NCBI GenBank assembly: GCA_039111475.1
Contig: JBCCIP010000024.1
Location: forward strand, 1 to 64,000
DNA: 64,000 nt
Direction: 5' to 3'
Source: JAUIET01 sp039111475
GTDB lineage: Bacteria; Pseudomonadota; Gammaproteobacteria; Pseudomonadales; JAUIET01
In this document: positions 39,470 through 48,750 of the stretch, piece after piece
How the letters are laid out: each line of letters starts with the position of its first letter
Position numbering within the stretch: position 1 is the first letter of the stretch
Made by a program: the position numbers and the translations under genes
The notes under the pieces: generated by a model
Told to the model about the DNA's origin: nothing
The model's input: the letters and a program-made list of their open reading frames with translations, nothing else
Database searches by the model: none

Positions 39470-40294
39470 TCAGCCAGAGAGGGCCTGAACACCCTGACAA
39501 ACAATTTTGGCCAGGGTGATGTCGTCATTCTGCTTGTGGTCACAGATAAAAGCATCGAAAGTGCCCAACACGGTTTCCATCGCATTGTTGGGTTGACGCT
39601 CAAATACAGCTTCCAGTCGCTGAGAACCGAATTCATCGCCTTCTGGATTACGACATTCCACCAGGCCATCGGTGTACAACAGAAAGGTATCACCGCGTCG
39701 GCAATACAGCCTGGAGAAGTTTGCATCAAACTCACGTTCGTTATCTACGCCCAGAGGCGGATGCTGCGATGCCAGGCGACGTACTGCTTTTTTTGCCGGC
39801 TCATACCAGAGTATATCCTGCATACCGCCAGACCATAAATTGACTCGATCACCTTTGCCATCCAATTCCATCAGCGCCGCCGCAAAGAACATTGAGTCAG
39901 GCAATAATCGATGCAGAGTCGTGTTCATCTCGGTGACCATTTCACCAATGCTCAAGGACTTCGCCGCCATGCTGAAAAATATCTCAGACACCGGCATACC
40001 ACCAATGGCCGCCGACAATCCGTGGCCAGTGAAATCGCCCAGTAGCGCGTAAAGGCCTCCTTCCGGACGCTTTGCCGTTAGGAATAAATCGCCGTCAAAA
40101 AAACCGAACGGTCGATGATGATGCTCTACGTTTGGAAACTCGCGAAAGTTTCGTCTAGCGGCATGTTCCAGTACTTGTTTTACCAGATGCTGCTCGTATT
40201 CACCGCGTAAGTTATCTCGGTCTATCTGCTGCTGTAGCGCCTCCAATTCCAATTTCAGTTCGCGGTTTTCCGACTGAAGATCAATTGCGTTCAT
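39470..40294 (-). CDS. SpoIIE/RsbU-type PP2C phosphatase
   Basis: 274 aa. A short N-terminal coiled coil (about 5-35) leads to a PPM phosphatase domain with metal-binding motifs FGFFDGDLF, GDFTGHGLSAAIGG, LLYTDGLVECRN and NDDITLAKI. No receiver domain is attached. It would dephosphorylate the STAS anti-sigma antagonist encoded 59 bases upstream in the same direction. The partner kinase is not in the window. Confidence 0.9.
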   Translation of the reverse strand: MNAIDLQSENRELKLELEALQQQIDRDNLRGEYEQHLVKQVLEHAARRNFREFPNVEHHHRPFGFFDGDLFLTAKRPEGGLYALLGDFTGHGLSAAIGGMPVSEIFFSMAAKSLSIGEMVTEMNTTLHRLLPDSMFFAAALMELDGKGDRVNLWSGGMQDILWYEPAKKAVRRLASQHPPLGVDNEREFDANFSRLYCRRGDTFLLYTDGLVECRNPEGDEFGSQRLEAVFERQPNNAMETVLGTFDAFICDHKQNDDITLAKIVCQGVQALSG

Positions 40295-40353
40295 GGGTGT
40301 TGGTCCTTGTTTCTATTATTTTCTACACAGTGTGTAAAGGCCTGAGCCCAGCG

Positions 40354-40677
40354 TTATTGGATACTCAGTTTCTTATCAAAATGCACCATCGTGAAAATCT
40401 TTCTCACGTGGTCATTGCAGTTCACAATTCGCAGCTGCCGAGCGCGTTTGCGCACAAACTTGTCCAGGCTCAACAGCATTCCAAGCGCGCAGCTGTCGAT
40501 GTATTTCGTTAAGGATAGATCAACAACGTAATCGGCATCGCGCGTTTCGTCGTTTGCGCAATTTAGGGTGAAGGCGTTTCGAAAATCGTGAACACACTGG
40601 TAATCGAAGTACTCACTCACATTAATGGTCACTGTGGGCTCGCCTTCGTCGCTGGTGAAGACACGATTGATGCTCAT
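40354..40677 (-). CDS. STAS-domain anti-anti-sigma factor
   Basis: 107 aa from ATG 40677, selected for its ribosome site (GGAAGGAC); a longer frame upstream has no similarity. STAS fold with the phosphorylatable Ser in KYIDSCALGMLLSL. Works as a phospho-switch: dephosphorylated by the SpoIIE-like enzyme of the next gene, it would bind an anti-sigma kinase or other partner, as in Rsb and HsbR/HsbA systems. The output target is not visible here. Confidence 0.87.
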   Translation of the reverse strand: MSINRVFTSDEGEPTVTINVSEYFDYQCVHDFRNAFTLNCANDETRDADYVVDLSLTKYIDSCALGMLLSLDKFVRKRARQLRIVNCNDHVRKIFTMVHFDKKLSIQ

Positions 40678-40775
40678 AAAGTCCTTCCTTCGGTACGTAT
40701 ACCAAGTGGCTATATATTGAGCATAGTGGTTATTTTTTGACGCGTGTTTTTTGACCAATCAGTTTGCGAGATCGT

Positions 40776-41159
40776 TCACACTTTGATCTCTAAAGAGGCC
40801 TGCATATTGTCCGCGATGGTCGTGGCAATGGCTTTGGCGCGCATGGCCTGCGGGCCTTCATACAGCTGGTCCATGGTCTGGGTAAAAAATGCCAGCCAGC
40901 GCCGGAAGTCAGCGTCGCGTAATGGCCGCTTACTGTGCACTGCCCTGTGAATGTTCATGGTGTGCCGCCGATAAGCGGTACCACCAAGTAGCAACTTCTC
41001 CCAATAGGCAATGATCAAAGGCTTGTGCTGATCAAGATCAATCTCTGCAACGTCAACGAAAATGGGCGCTAGCTGCTCGTCATTCAAAAGCCGCTGGTAA
41101 AACGCTGTTACGAAGCGCTCGATATCATCGCGCGATTGCAGGTCACTTTTTCTTAACAT
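40776..41159 (-). CDS. Group III truncated haemoglobin
   Basis: 127 aa globin of the short 2/2 type. Helix pattern with DIERFVTAFYQRLLND, LAPIFVDVAEID, HKPLIIAYWEKLLLGG, the likely proximal His in NIHRAVHSKRPL, and FRRWLAFFTQTMDQLYEG. Group III members bind O2/NO and are linked to nitrosative or oxidative stress. The start overlaps the end of der by 17 bases on the same strand, so it is translated from the der transcript. Confidence 0.87.
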   Translation of the reverse strand: MLRKSDLQSRDDIERFVTAFYQRLLNDEQLAPIFVDVAEIDLDQHKPLIIAYWEKLLLGGTAYRRHTMNIHRAVHSKRPLRDADFRRWLAFFTQTMDQLYEGPQAMRAKAIATTIADNMQASLEIKV

Positions 41160-42549
41160 GCTTCATTAAGCGGCGCTTTTTGTTCATTTGCCTGGGGGTC
41201 AGTTTGTTCTTTCTGTCCGCAAAGGGATTGTCACCTGACTTAAATTCGATGCGTACTGGGGTGCCATGCAGGTTTAACACCCGCCTAAAGGTTTTTTCAA
41301 GATACCTCTGGTAACTGCGCGGCACACCATCGGTTTGATTCCCGTGGATAACTATTCGTGGCGGGTTGGAACCGCCTGCATGAGCGTAGCGCAGCTTGAT
41401 CCGACGGCCATTCACCATTGGCGGCTGATTGTCTCGCACCGCATCTTCCAAGATTCGGGTTAATCTGGGCGTTGACAGTGCTTTGGTAGACGCCTCGTAC
41501 GCCGTATCGATTGAGTCGTACAGTTTGCCTACACCTGAACCGTGTAGAGCGGATATAAAGTGGACGTTGGCATATTCAACAAACCGCATGCGCCTGTCCA
41601 ACTCGCGTTTTACCTGCTCGCGCTGATACAACTCCAAACCATCCCATTTGTTTATCCCAACCACCAGGCATCTACCGGCTTCCACGGCTGCACCTATCAA
41701 ATGCAAATCTTGATCGACCAAACCCTCTTGCGCGTTTACTAACACAAGCACAACGTGGGCATCCTGAATGGCCTGCAGCGTTTTTACGATAGAAAATTTT
41801 TCTATCACCTCCTTGACGTTTTTTCGTCGCCGCACACCGGCAGTATCGATAAGCACATAGCTTTGTTCGCCCCGCTCAAAAGGTATCGCAATGCTGTCGC
41901 GAGTGGTTCCTGGCTCGTCATACACCACCACTCGCTCTTCACCCAGCAAGCGATTCACTAATGTGGACTTACCCACATTAGGCCGGCCGATGATCGCTAT
42001 GCGTGTTCCCTTGCTGTTTACAAGCGGGTCTTCCTGACCGGAATCATCGCTGCTGCTGTGGTCAACCTGGGAAACAATTACTTCCCACATTCGACTAATG
42101 CCACGCCCTTGGCTGGCTGAAATGCATAAGGTGTCGGCAACGCCATAGGCGTAAAACTCACCTAGGGCGGAGTCGGCGTCTACGCCATCCATTTTATTGG
42201 CAATTAACAGGAACGGTTTTTGCGATCTGCGTAATTGCTGCACCAGATCCAGTTCGGAGGCTTGCGCGCCTTCACGCAAATCGACCAACAGCAGAACAAG
42301 ATCTGCCTCTTCAATTGCTAACTGCGATTGCCGTGCGGCTTCTGCTTCCAGGCCTTCTTCGTCACCTACAATGCCGCCGGTATCGATAAGGATGAATTCG
42401 CGCTCTTCAAATTGGGCCTGACCGTACTGGCGATCACGGGTTAGTCCTGGAAAATTAGCAACCAACGCCTCTCGGGTTTTTGTCAGGCGATTAAAGAGCG
42501 TGGACTTACCGACATTGGGTCTGCCTACAAGCGCGATTACGGGTAACAT
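41143..42549 (-). CDS. der: Ribosome-assembly GTPase Der (EngA)
   Basis: 468 aa double-GTPase. G1 motifs GRPNVGKSTLFNRL (near residue 8) and GRPNVGKSTLVNRL (near 190), each with DTGG/DTAG and NKMD/NKWD motifs, and a C-terminal KH-like domain. Needed for 50S subunit maturation. The 3' end overlaps the truncated haemoglobin gene; bamB ends 15 bases upstream, so it continues the bamB-yfgM-hisS series, the conserved gammaproteobacterial order. Confidence 0.97.
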   Translation of the reverse strand: MLPVIALVGRPNVGKSTLFNRLTKTREALVANFPGLTRDRQYGQAQFEEREFILIDTGGIVGDEEGLEAEAARQSQLAIEEADLVLLLVDLREGAQASELDLVQQLRRSQKPFLLIANKMDGVDADSALGEFYAYGVADTLCISASQGRGISRMWEVIVSQVDHSSSDDSGQEDPLVNSKGTRIAIIGRPNVGKSTLVNRLLGEERVVVYDEPGTTRDSIAIPFERGEQSYVLIDTAGVRRRKNVKEVIEKFSIVKTLQAIQDAHVVLVLVNAQEGLVDQDLHLIGAAVEAGRCLVVGINKWDGLELYQREQVKRELDRRMRFVEYANVHFISALHGSGVGKLYDSIDTAYEASTKALSTPRLTRILEDAVRDNQPPMVNGRRIKLRYAHAGGSNPPRIVIHGNQTDGVPRSYQRYLEKTFRRVLNLHGTPVRIEFKSGDNPFADRKNKLTPRQMNKKRRLMKHVKKK

Positions 42550-42563
42550 TTGCGGCGCCGATG

Positions 42564-43739
42564 CTACTCGCTAATTGAGTATGACACTAATTTGCCTTTA
42601 TTCGAAAAGGCCAGCAAGGAATCGCGGTAGCGCAATAAAGGAGCTCGCACGCCAGAGCCGTCGATGCGCTCTCGCCCTGCTATTTGCCCGTCAATTTGTG
42701 AAATCAGGTGAATATAACCTTCGAAATCTGCCACAGCTACGTAAGGTCCGATAGTGGCCGGTGCTGACAATTTCCGCCAACTCAAATCTTCAAGCTGCCA
42801 TTGCAGGCTGCCATCATTCACCTTGTAAGCACTGAGCTTGCCATCTGCTTCAGCCACGTACAAGTTGCCAAAACCGGATGCTAAGCCAACATAGCTTGAC
42901 GCATCTTTTCGCCAGAGTATTCGACCGGTAGCGCCATCCAGAACCACAACTCGCCCTTGATAACTGACAGTAAACAACAGACCACCATCAAGCACAGGCC
43001 CGGCGTCAATGTCTACCATACGTTCAATCTCAGAGCGACCTTGCGCCAAGGCAATTCGCTGTTCCCAACGCAAAATACCTGTTTCAGAATCTAACGCAAT
43101 CATTTTGCCGCCAGCGGTGCCTATGATCGCTACGTCATTCAGCATTAACGGCGAAGAGGAGCCACGCAATGTCAACCTGGGGTTTTGTGTTTCATGTTCC
43201 CAGATTTGCTCGCCAGTATCATGCCGTAGTCCGTATATGCGACCGTCGTAGCAGTGCACAACAACAACGTCACCATTGCTGCGAGGCGCGCTCAAAATCT
43301 CACTGCTCAATCCAGTACGCCAGAGTTCGGAACCGTCGTTGGCGGATAACGCAACAACGTCACCGCTGAGGGTTCCCAAAAACACCTGACCGCTGTCCAT
43401 GGCCGCACCACCACTGATCGGCAGCTCGGTTTTTACCTGCCATTCTTTTTCGCCGCTATCTGCCTCCAGACGCTGAACGACGCCATCATGCGAAGCAACA
43501 ACCAGCGAACCACTTCGATAAAAAGGCTCCAGGCGCACATAACGCTTACCTTGGCCATCACCCACACTGCTGGACCAATTACGTTTCAGCTCCACCTGCC
43601 GATCAAATTTTTGCAACTCAGCCGGTTCGAAAAATTCATCGTCTTTAATATTATTACTGCTGCAAGCGCTGACTATCGTTGCGAGCAAGCAAAGCGATAC
43701 TGCGCGACTCGCTACGCGATTTATTCTTAGAGATACCAT
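42564..43739 (-). CDS. bamB: Outer-membrane assembly lipoprotein BamB
   Basis: 391 aa from ATG 43739; the frame extends upstream but into yfgM. Lipoprotein signal with lipobox VSAC (Cys at about 26), then an eight-bladed PQQ-type beta propeller (repeats such as DSGEKEWQVKTELPISGG, NDGSELWRTGLS, ETGILRWEQRI). BamB assists BamA in barrel insertion. Only 4 bases separate it from yfgM. Confidence 0.95.
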   Translation of the reverse strand: MVSLRINRVASRAVSLCLLATIVSACSSNNIKDDEFFEPAELQKFDRQVELKRNWSSSVGDGQGKRYVRLEPFYRSGSLVVASHDGVVQRLEADSGEKEWQVKTELPISGGAAMDSGQVFLGTLSGDVVALSANDGSELWRTGLSSEILSAPRSNGDVVVVHCYDGRIYGLRHDTGEQIWEHETQNPRLTLRGSSSPLMLNDVAIIGTAGGKMIALDSETGILRWEQRIALAQGRSEIERMVDIDAGPVLDGGLLFTVSYQGRVVVLDGATGRILWRKDASSYVGLASGFGNLYVAEADGKLSAYKVNDGSLQWQLEDLSWRKLSAPATIGPYVAVADFEGYIHLISQIDGQIAGRERIDGSGVRAPLLRYRDSLLAFSNKGKLVSYSISE

Positions 43740-43743
43740 AATA

Positions 43744-44502
43744 TTAACTCTCTGCCTCAACATCGTCAGCTTCTGTGGCAGACTCCTCCACTGCAGGTTG
43801 CTCCGCGGTGGTTGGCGTATTGCTGCCAACATCAGACGCAGCCAGCCGCCGCGTGACGCTCTTATGCTTCAATTCAAGCAGCGGATTCCCTTCACTATTG
43901 ACTGCTGCACCCGACGCATCTTTCGCAAGACTGTATTGCTGTTCAGCCAAATCAAGATTGCCCAGCTCGTCGTGCAAATCGCCGCGAAATTCTGCGTACA
44001 GGGCTTTATACGGCCCAGTCTCAACGTTATCGATCACTGCTAAGGCTGCTTCAGCGCCGTCTTTAGCGAAAGTAACACGGGCCAATCGCAATCTGGCGAT
44101 TGCAGTGATTGCGGGTTCAGGCGCATTGTTGTTTATCACCCATTGCAATTCCTGTTGCGCAGCGTCCAGGTCATTCTCCTGCACGTTCATTTTTGCGGAC
44201 TGAAGAGCGGCAAAGTGCGCGTAGGTAGTTTTCGGCCAATTTTGCTTGATCTCCCCCACAAGGTGTTCGGCGGTTGCGGTTTGGCTTGCCGTACGTTCCT
44301 CGGTTTGGATGGCGCTTAGCAACTGTTGATATTGGTTGGAAGCCGCCTCAAGAGATTCCTGCTTGCTAGACTGCCATTGCTGCCAGCCAAAGGTTGCACC
44401 GACGGCTAACACAATAGTAAACAGTGTGCTTTTGCCATTCTCGTCCCACCAGTTTTTGATCGCCTCTATTTGTTCTTCGTCTGTACGATATTCATCGACC
44501 AT
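43744..44502 (-). CDS. yfgM: YfgM-like TPR ancillary SecYEG protein
   Basis: 252 aa. The N-terminus DEYRTDEEQIEAIKNWWDENG is the family signature, followed by one membrane helix (about 24-42) and a periplasmic TPR-like domain (about 60-210). C-terminal 25 residues are low-complexity Thr/Glu. In E. coli YfgM links SecYEG to periplasmic chaperones. Position between hisS and bamB is the conserved gammaproteobacterial order. Confidence 0.93.
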   Translation of the reverse strand: MVDEYRTDEEQIEAIKNWWDENGKSTLFTIVLAVGATFGWQQWQSSKQESLEAASNQYQQLLSAIQTEERTASQTATAEHLVGEIKQNWPKTTYAHFAALQSAKMNVQENDLDAAQQELQWVINNNAPEPAITAIARLRLARVTFAKDGAEAALAVIDNVETGPYKALYAEFRGDLHDELGNLDLAEQQYSLAKDASGAAVNSEGNPLLELKHKSVTRRLAASDVGSNTPTTAEQPAVEESATEADDVEAES

Positions 44503-44552
44503 TGCTTGTTCTCACTATCAATCTTAAGTTCAGTGACTTCAATTCAGCCACG

Positions 44553-45827
44553 TTAGCCAATACGCGGAAGCAGAAATTCTGCGAGCTCACTAAGCGCTAC
44601 GGTTTGCTGTGCGGATCCTGCGTCTCTGAGAGGCTTCACCGATATGCTTTGATTTGCGTGTTCATGCTCACCATAAATCAACGCCAACTGCGCCGAGCTT
44701 TTATCGGCTTTTTTCATCTGACTCTTCATGCTACCACCCCCGCAATGCATCTGCAGGCGAAGCTGGGGTAAATCATCGCGTAATCGCTCGGCTATTCGCT
44801 GGGCAAACACCTGTAGCTCAGCGTCAGGCACGATGAGATACGCATCAAGCTGAGCGTCGTTTGCGAAACCCTTGCTCTGTTCCAGCATCAGGCATAAGCG
44901 CTCAAGCCCCATAGCAAACCCTACGCCGGGGCATGGTCTTCCGCCTAACTGCTCAATCAGGCCATCGTAACGACCACCCGCGCAGACAGTGCCTTGCGCG
45001 CCGAGAGAATCAGTTACCCACTCGAACACAGTCTGGCTGTAATAGTCCAAACCACGCACCAGTCGCGAGTTTATGGTGTATTTGACACCCACCGAGTCCA
45101 GGCGTTCACGAAGCTCTGCAAAATGTGCCTTTGATTCCTCATCGATAAAATCAGCCAGATTGGGTGCCGAATCCAGTAACGCCTGGGTGTCTGGGTTTTT
45201 ACTGTCCAGAATTCTAAGCGGGTTGCTATCCAGGCGTCGCTGGCTGTCGTCATCCAGTGCATCTTCATGAGATCGCAAATAGCTCTGCAGCTCAGCTTTA
45301 TACGTGTTACGAGCCGCCAATGTTCCCAGACTGTTAATCTGCAATTCAACGTGCTCATCGATTCCCAGATCCCGCCACAGACGGTTGGTGAGCATCAATA
45401 ACTCCGCATCAATGTCAGGCCCTGGCAGACCAAACGCTTCAACACCTATCTGGTGAAACTGTCGCTGCCTACCCTTTTGCGGTCGCTCATAACGAAACAT
45501 TGGTCCGCCGTACCACAGCTTTTGTGTTTGGTTGTGCAGCAAACCGTGCTGTAAACAGGCACGCACACAACTGGCCGTACCTTCCGGGCGCAAACTGATC
45601 TTCTGATCATTGCGATCGGTGAAGGTATACATCTCCTTCTCAACAATATCTGTTACTTCACCGATAGAACGAGAGAAAAGATCCGTTGGCTCAACGATGG
45701 GCAGGCGAATTTCACTGTACCCGTAGCTTGCAAACAAATCAGCCGCGCATTGCTCCAAGTATTGCCATGCGGCAACATCGCTTGGGAGAATGTCATTCAT
45801 CCCTTTTACAGACTTGTACTGCGACAT
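44553..45827 (-). CDS. hisS: Histidyl-tRNA synthetase
   Basis: 424 aa class II synthetase. N-terminus KGMNDILPSDVAAWQYLE, motif 2 region GPMFRYERPQKGRQRQFHQ, histidine-specific LVRGLDYYSQTVFEW, motif 3 GVGFAMGLERL and a C-terminal anticodon-binding domain. The full family length is present. Part of the ispG-hisS-yfgM-bamB-der series. Confidence 0.98.
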   Translation of the reverse strand: MSQYKSVKGMNDILPSDVAAWQYLEQCAADLFASYGYSEIRLPIVEPTDLFSRSIGEVTDIVEKEMYTFTDRNDQKISLRPEGTASCVRACLQHGLLHNQTQKLWYGGPMFRYERPQKGRQRQFHQIGVEAFGLPGPDIDAELLMLTNRLWRDLGIDEHVELQINSLGTLAARNTYKAELQSYLRSHEDALDDDSQRRLDSNPLRILDSKNPDTQALLDSAPNLADFIDEESKAHFAELRERLDSVGVKYTINSRLVRGLDYYSQTVFEWVTDSLGAQGTVCAGGRYDGLIEQLGGRPCPGVGFAMGLERLCLMLEQSKGFANDAQLDAYLIVPDAELQVFAQRIAERLRDDLPQLRLQMHCGGGSMKSQMKKADKSSAQLALIYGEHEHANQSISVKPLRDAGSAQQTVALSELAEFLLPRIG

Positions 45828-45856
45828 CGGTATTATTGGCTCAACTGACCATGGGG

Positions 45857-46978
45857 CTAACCGCCAGAACTGGCGATAAGGTCTTCGTTGCCTGGCATTT
45901 TTCTGGCGGCAAGTTTGGCTCTGATAGAAGACTCCAAGCCATCCAGTAGATCCGCATTTTGCAACTTGTGATCTGGTTTTCCGTCCACATACACAAGATT
46001 GCTGGGTGACGCACCGGTTAATCCAACTTCTGCCTCTTTCGCCTCTCCGGGGCCATTTACATAGCAGCCAATAATAGCCACATCCATCGGCTCGATCACA
46101 TCTTCCAGGCGTTGCTCTAACTCGTTCATGGTGCTAATCACATCAAAATTCTGTCGCGAACAGCTTGGGCAGGCAATGAAATTAATACCACGGCTTCTAA
46201 GCTTAAGACTCTTCAATATATCGAAGCCTACTTTCACTTCTTCTACGGGATCGGCAGCAAGAGATATTCGAATAGTGTCGCCAATGCCATCCATTAAAAG
46301 CATGCCAAGACCTACTGACGATTTCACTGTGCCGGAACGTAAACCGCCCGCCTCAGTAATACCAAGATGCAGGGGCTTATCGATTTGATTAGCGATCAAT
46401 CGGTAAGCTTCAACCGCCATAAACACTTCAGAGGCTTTCAAACTGACTTTGAAATTATCGAAATTGAGCCTATCCAAAATATCAATATGGCGAAAAGCCG
46501 ACTCTACCAATGCCGCCGGCGTAGGTTCTCCGTATTTCCGCTGAAGTTCTTTTTCCAGTGAACCCGCATTCACACCTATACGGATAGGTATGTTCTTGTC
46601 ACGCGCGCATTCAACGACTGCGCGAATTCGATCTTCGCGACCAATATTGCCCGGATTAATACGAAGACAATCCACGCCTTGCTCGGCCACTTCCAGCGCA
46701 ATTTTATAATCGAAATGAATATCTGCTACCAAAGGTACGGACACCTGTTGTCTGATTTTCCCAAAGGCAGTCGCCGCGTCCATACTCGGAACGGATACTC
46801 GCACAATATCGGCGCCAGCGTGTGCAATGGCATTTACTTGTGCAACGGTTGCCTCAACATCGCAGGTTTCAGTATTGGTCATGCTCTGGACGGCAATTGG
46901 CGCATCACCGCCAATCGGTACATCACCCACAAATATCTGCTTGGACTTACGGCGCTTGATGGGAGAAGGATGAAGCAT
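45857..46978 (-). CDS. ispG: 4-hydroxy-3-methylbut-2-en-1-yl diphosphate synthase IspG
   Basis: 373 aa enzyme of the MEP isoprenoid pathway, reducing MEcPP to HMBPP with a [4Fe-4S] cluster. Cluster ligands in CPSCSRQNFDV and GCYVNGPGEAKEAE; N-terminal TIM barrel (IAVQSMTNTETCD, RINPGNIG). Starts at ATG 46978, sharing one base with the rodZ stop. Confidence 0.97.
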   Translation of the reverse strand: MLHPSPIKRRKSKQIFVGDVPIGGDAPIAVQSMTNTETCDVEATVAQVNAIAHAGADIVRVSVPSMDAATAFGKIRQQVSVPLVADIHFDYKIALEVAEQGVDCLRINPGNIGREDRIRAVVECARDKNIPIRIGVNAGSLEKELQRKYGEPTPAALVESAFRHIDILDRLNFDNFKVSLKASEVFMAVEAYRLIANQIDKPLHLGITEAGGLRSGTVKSSVGLGMLLMDGIGDTIRISLAADPVEEVKVGFDILKSLKLRSRGINFIACPSCSRQNFDVISTMNELEQRLEDVIEPMDVAIIGCYVNGPGEAKEAEVGLTGASPSNLVYVDGKPDHKLQNADLLDGLESSIRAKLAARKMPGNEDLIASSGG

Positions 46979-47898
46979 TAATTCTGCCCTAACGTTAGAC
47001 GCGCCATTTTACGACGATTGTTGGAGACAACATCGACTGGCTGACCATTGAAAGCGAGATTCACTGCTGGCGCATTACCAATCACAACCTTGAACGGTGC
47101 CGTGCCACGAACGCGCAGTCCTTGACCGGCCTTACGCACAGCAGAAAATACTTTTCGGCCAGACGCGTTGCTAACTTCAAGCCAACAATCTTCAGTAAAG
47201 GTAAAAAACAACTCATCAGAGCCGCTGCCACGGGTCAATATACTCGCCGCGGCCGCCGCTGCAACTGCTGGCGTTGGAGCAATGCTAGCAGCCGCTTCGC
47301 CTATTGCTGAGGGCGCATTCGCATTCGTTGACGTGCTTTCCACCACTTGATTGACAGCTTCTATTTCCGCTTCAGCCGACACGCTTGCGTTGTACTCAGC
47401 AGCAGCTGTGAACGGGTTTTCCCAATCGTTTTGAGCTTGCTCGTCCTCAGCAAGCGGATCACTTGCCGCGTCTTCCAATGGCTTACCCGAGAAGGTATCA
47501 ACTGCAATTTCTTCTTCTGCAATGGGAAGCTCTTCAATTGAATCTGTATTGGAGTTGTATAACCAAAAGCCCAGAATCAACACGGCAACAATCAGTGCCG
47601 CACCAATCATTAAGCCGTTATCGCTTCGCGCATTAATTTGTTTGCGAGAATTTAAATCGGAACTCAAACTTACGTCCGCTGAATGGCCGGTTTGCTCAAT
47701 ATAGGTTGCCAGCGTTTTATCAACATCCAGCCGCAGCCACTTGGCATACGTGCGCAGATAGCCACGTACAAAGGTATCCCCAGGCAGGCGTTCGAACTGA
47801 TCGCGTTCCAGCGCATCCAACTGATCAAGGCGCAAATTTATCTCGTGCGCCGCATCTTCACGGCTCAGCGACTGATCTTCGCGAGCCGTGCGCAGCAT
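46978..47898 (-). CDS. rodZ: Cytoskeletal/cell-shape protein RodZ
   Basis: 306 aa from the only good start (ATG 47898). An N-terminal Cro/RodZ helix-turn-helix (LRTAREDQSLSREDAAHEIN... GYLRTYAKWL), one membrane helix (about 96-115), an acidic Ala-rich periplasmic linker and a C-terminal DUF4115 beta domain (CWLEVSNASGRKVFSA, GQGLRVRGTAPFKVVIGN). RodZ couples MreB to the wall machinery. The frame stays open upstream for 21 codons with protein-like sequence matching the usual N-terminal lead, but only ATT (47961) could start it. Confidence 0.9.
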   Translation of the reverse strand: MLRTAREDQSLSREDAAHEINLRLDQLDALERDQFERLPGDTFVRGYLRTYAKWLRLDVDKTLATYIEQTGHSADVSLSSDLNSRKQINARSDNGLMIGAALIVAVLILGFWLYNSNTDSIEELPIAEEEIAVDTFSGKPLEDAASDPLAEDEQAQNDWENPFTAAAEYNASVSAEAEIEAVNQVVESTSTNANAPSAIGEAAASIAPTPAVAAAAAASILTRGSGSDELFFTFTEDCWLEVSNASGRKVFSAVRKAGQGLRVRGTAPFKVVIGNAPAVNLAFNGQPVDVVSNNRRKMARLTLGQN

Positions 47899-47963
47899 CG
47901 ACCCAACGGTGGTCAGTGGCGTTGCCTTATCAGCGTCAATGTCAGTTGAACTATTGATAATCG

Positions 47964-48749
47964 CTACTCGTAGTTGCCAGACAAAAAGCGTTTGTATTCG
48001 TCAGATTCTGGGTACAGATTGCGAAGCGCCATTACGTAACTCGCTCTTGCACCAGTGTCAGTAATAACCTCAGATAATCGCAAACCTAGAAACAAGCCCT
48101 GAGCGGATTGCTGTGGCGCAATCCGCTTATATTTGTCGTGTAGCGATGAAGACAATTCATATTCTTTATTGTCATACGCTAGCTGAGCCAATTCCAATAG
48201 CGCCAGCACATTGCGCGAGTCTATGTTCAGCATGCGCTTAAAAGCCGCTTCTGCGCGCTCGGTATCACCCAACTTCTTGGCTGTACGACCGAGGTTGCCC
48301 AATGCCAGCAAACGCTCTTTATAGAGTTCATCATCAGCTACGTATTCCAGCTGCTTCATCGCTTCTCTATAGCGCTCTTGGTTGTATAGGAAGGCCGCGT
48401 AATTGTTCCGCGCAGTAGAGTAGGAAGAATCTCCGGCGATAGCACGTTTAAAGTGCTTTTCGGCCAACTTCACATCGCCTTCACGACTAAACACTAACGC
48501 CAGTGCGTTGTGTACCGAAGGCGATTTGGCATCGATCTTCAACGCTTCATCAAGGTTGCGCCTTGCCGATTCCAAGTCGTTTTGCTGGTAGTACTTCATC
48601 GCCAGGTTAACGCGCGCTTCAATCGCGCGCTCGGGGCTGGTATCTGCGGTAAATACTTTGCTTTCGGTGGTGACACACGCTTGCACGCCGAACAGCAGAA
48701 TGGCAAAAGCGACGGTCAATAGAGGTCGTGAGAATACAGACATGATCAA
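47964..48749 (-). CDS. pilW: Type IV pilus pilotin-like TPR lipoprotein PilW/PilF
   Basis: 261 aa. Lipoprotein signal with lipobox VQAC (Cys about 25) and a TPR array (about 40-250; YYQQNDLESARRNLDEALKI, AEKHFKRAIAGD, AEAAFKRMLNID). Family members help the PilQ secretin assemble in the outer membrane. Gene order rlmN-pilW-rodZ-ispG is the conserved one. Its stop is directly followed by the in-frame upstream extension of rodZ. Confidence 0.92.
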   Translation of the reverse strand: MIMSVFSRPLLTVAFAILLFGVQACVTTESKVFTADTSPERAIEARVNLAMKYYQQNDLESARRNLDEALKIDAKSPSVHNALALVFSREGDVKLAEKHFKRAIAGDSSYSTARNNYAAFLYNQERYREAMKQLEYVADDELYKERLLALGNLGRTAKKLGDTERAEAAFKRMLNIDSRNVLALLELAQLAYDNKEYELSSSLHDKYKRIAPQQSAQGLFLGLRLSEVITDTGARASYVMALRNLYPESDEYKRFLSGNYE

Positions 48750-48750
48750 A

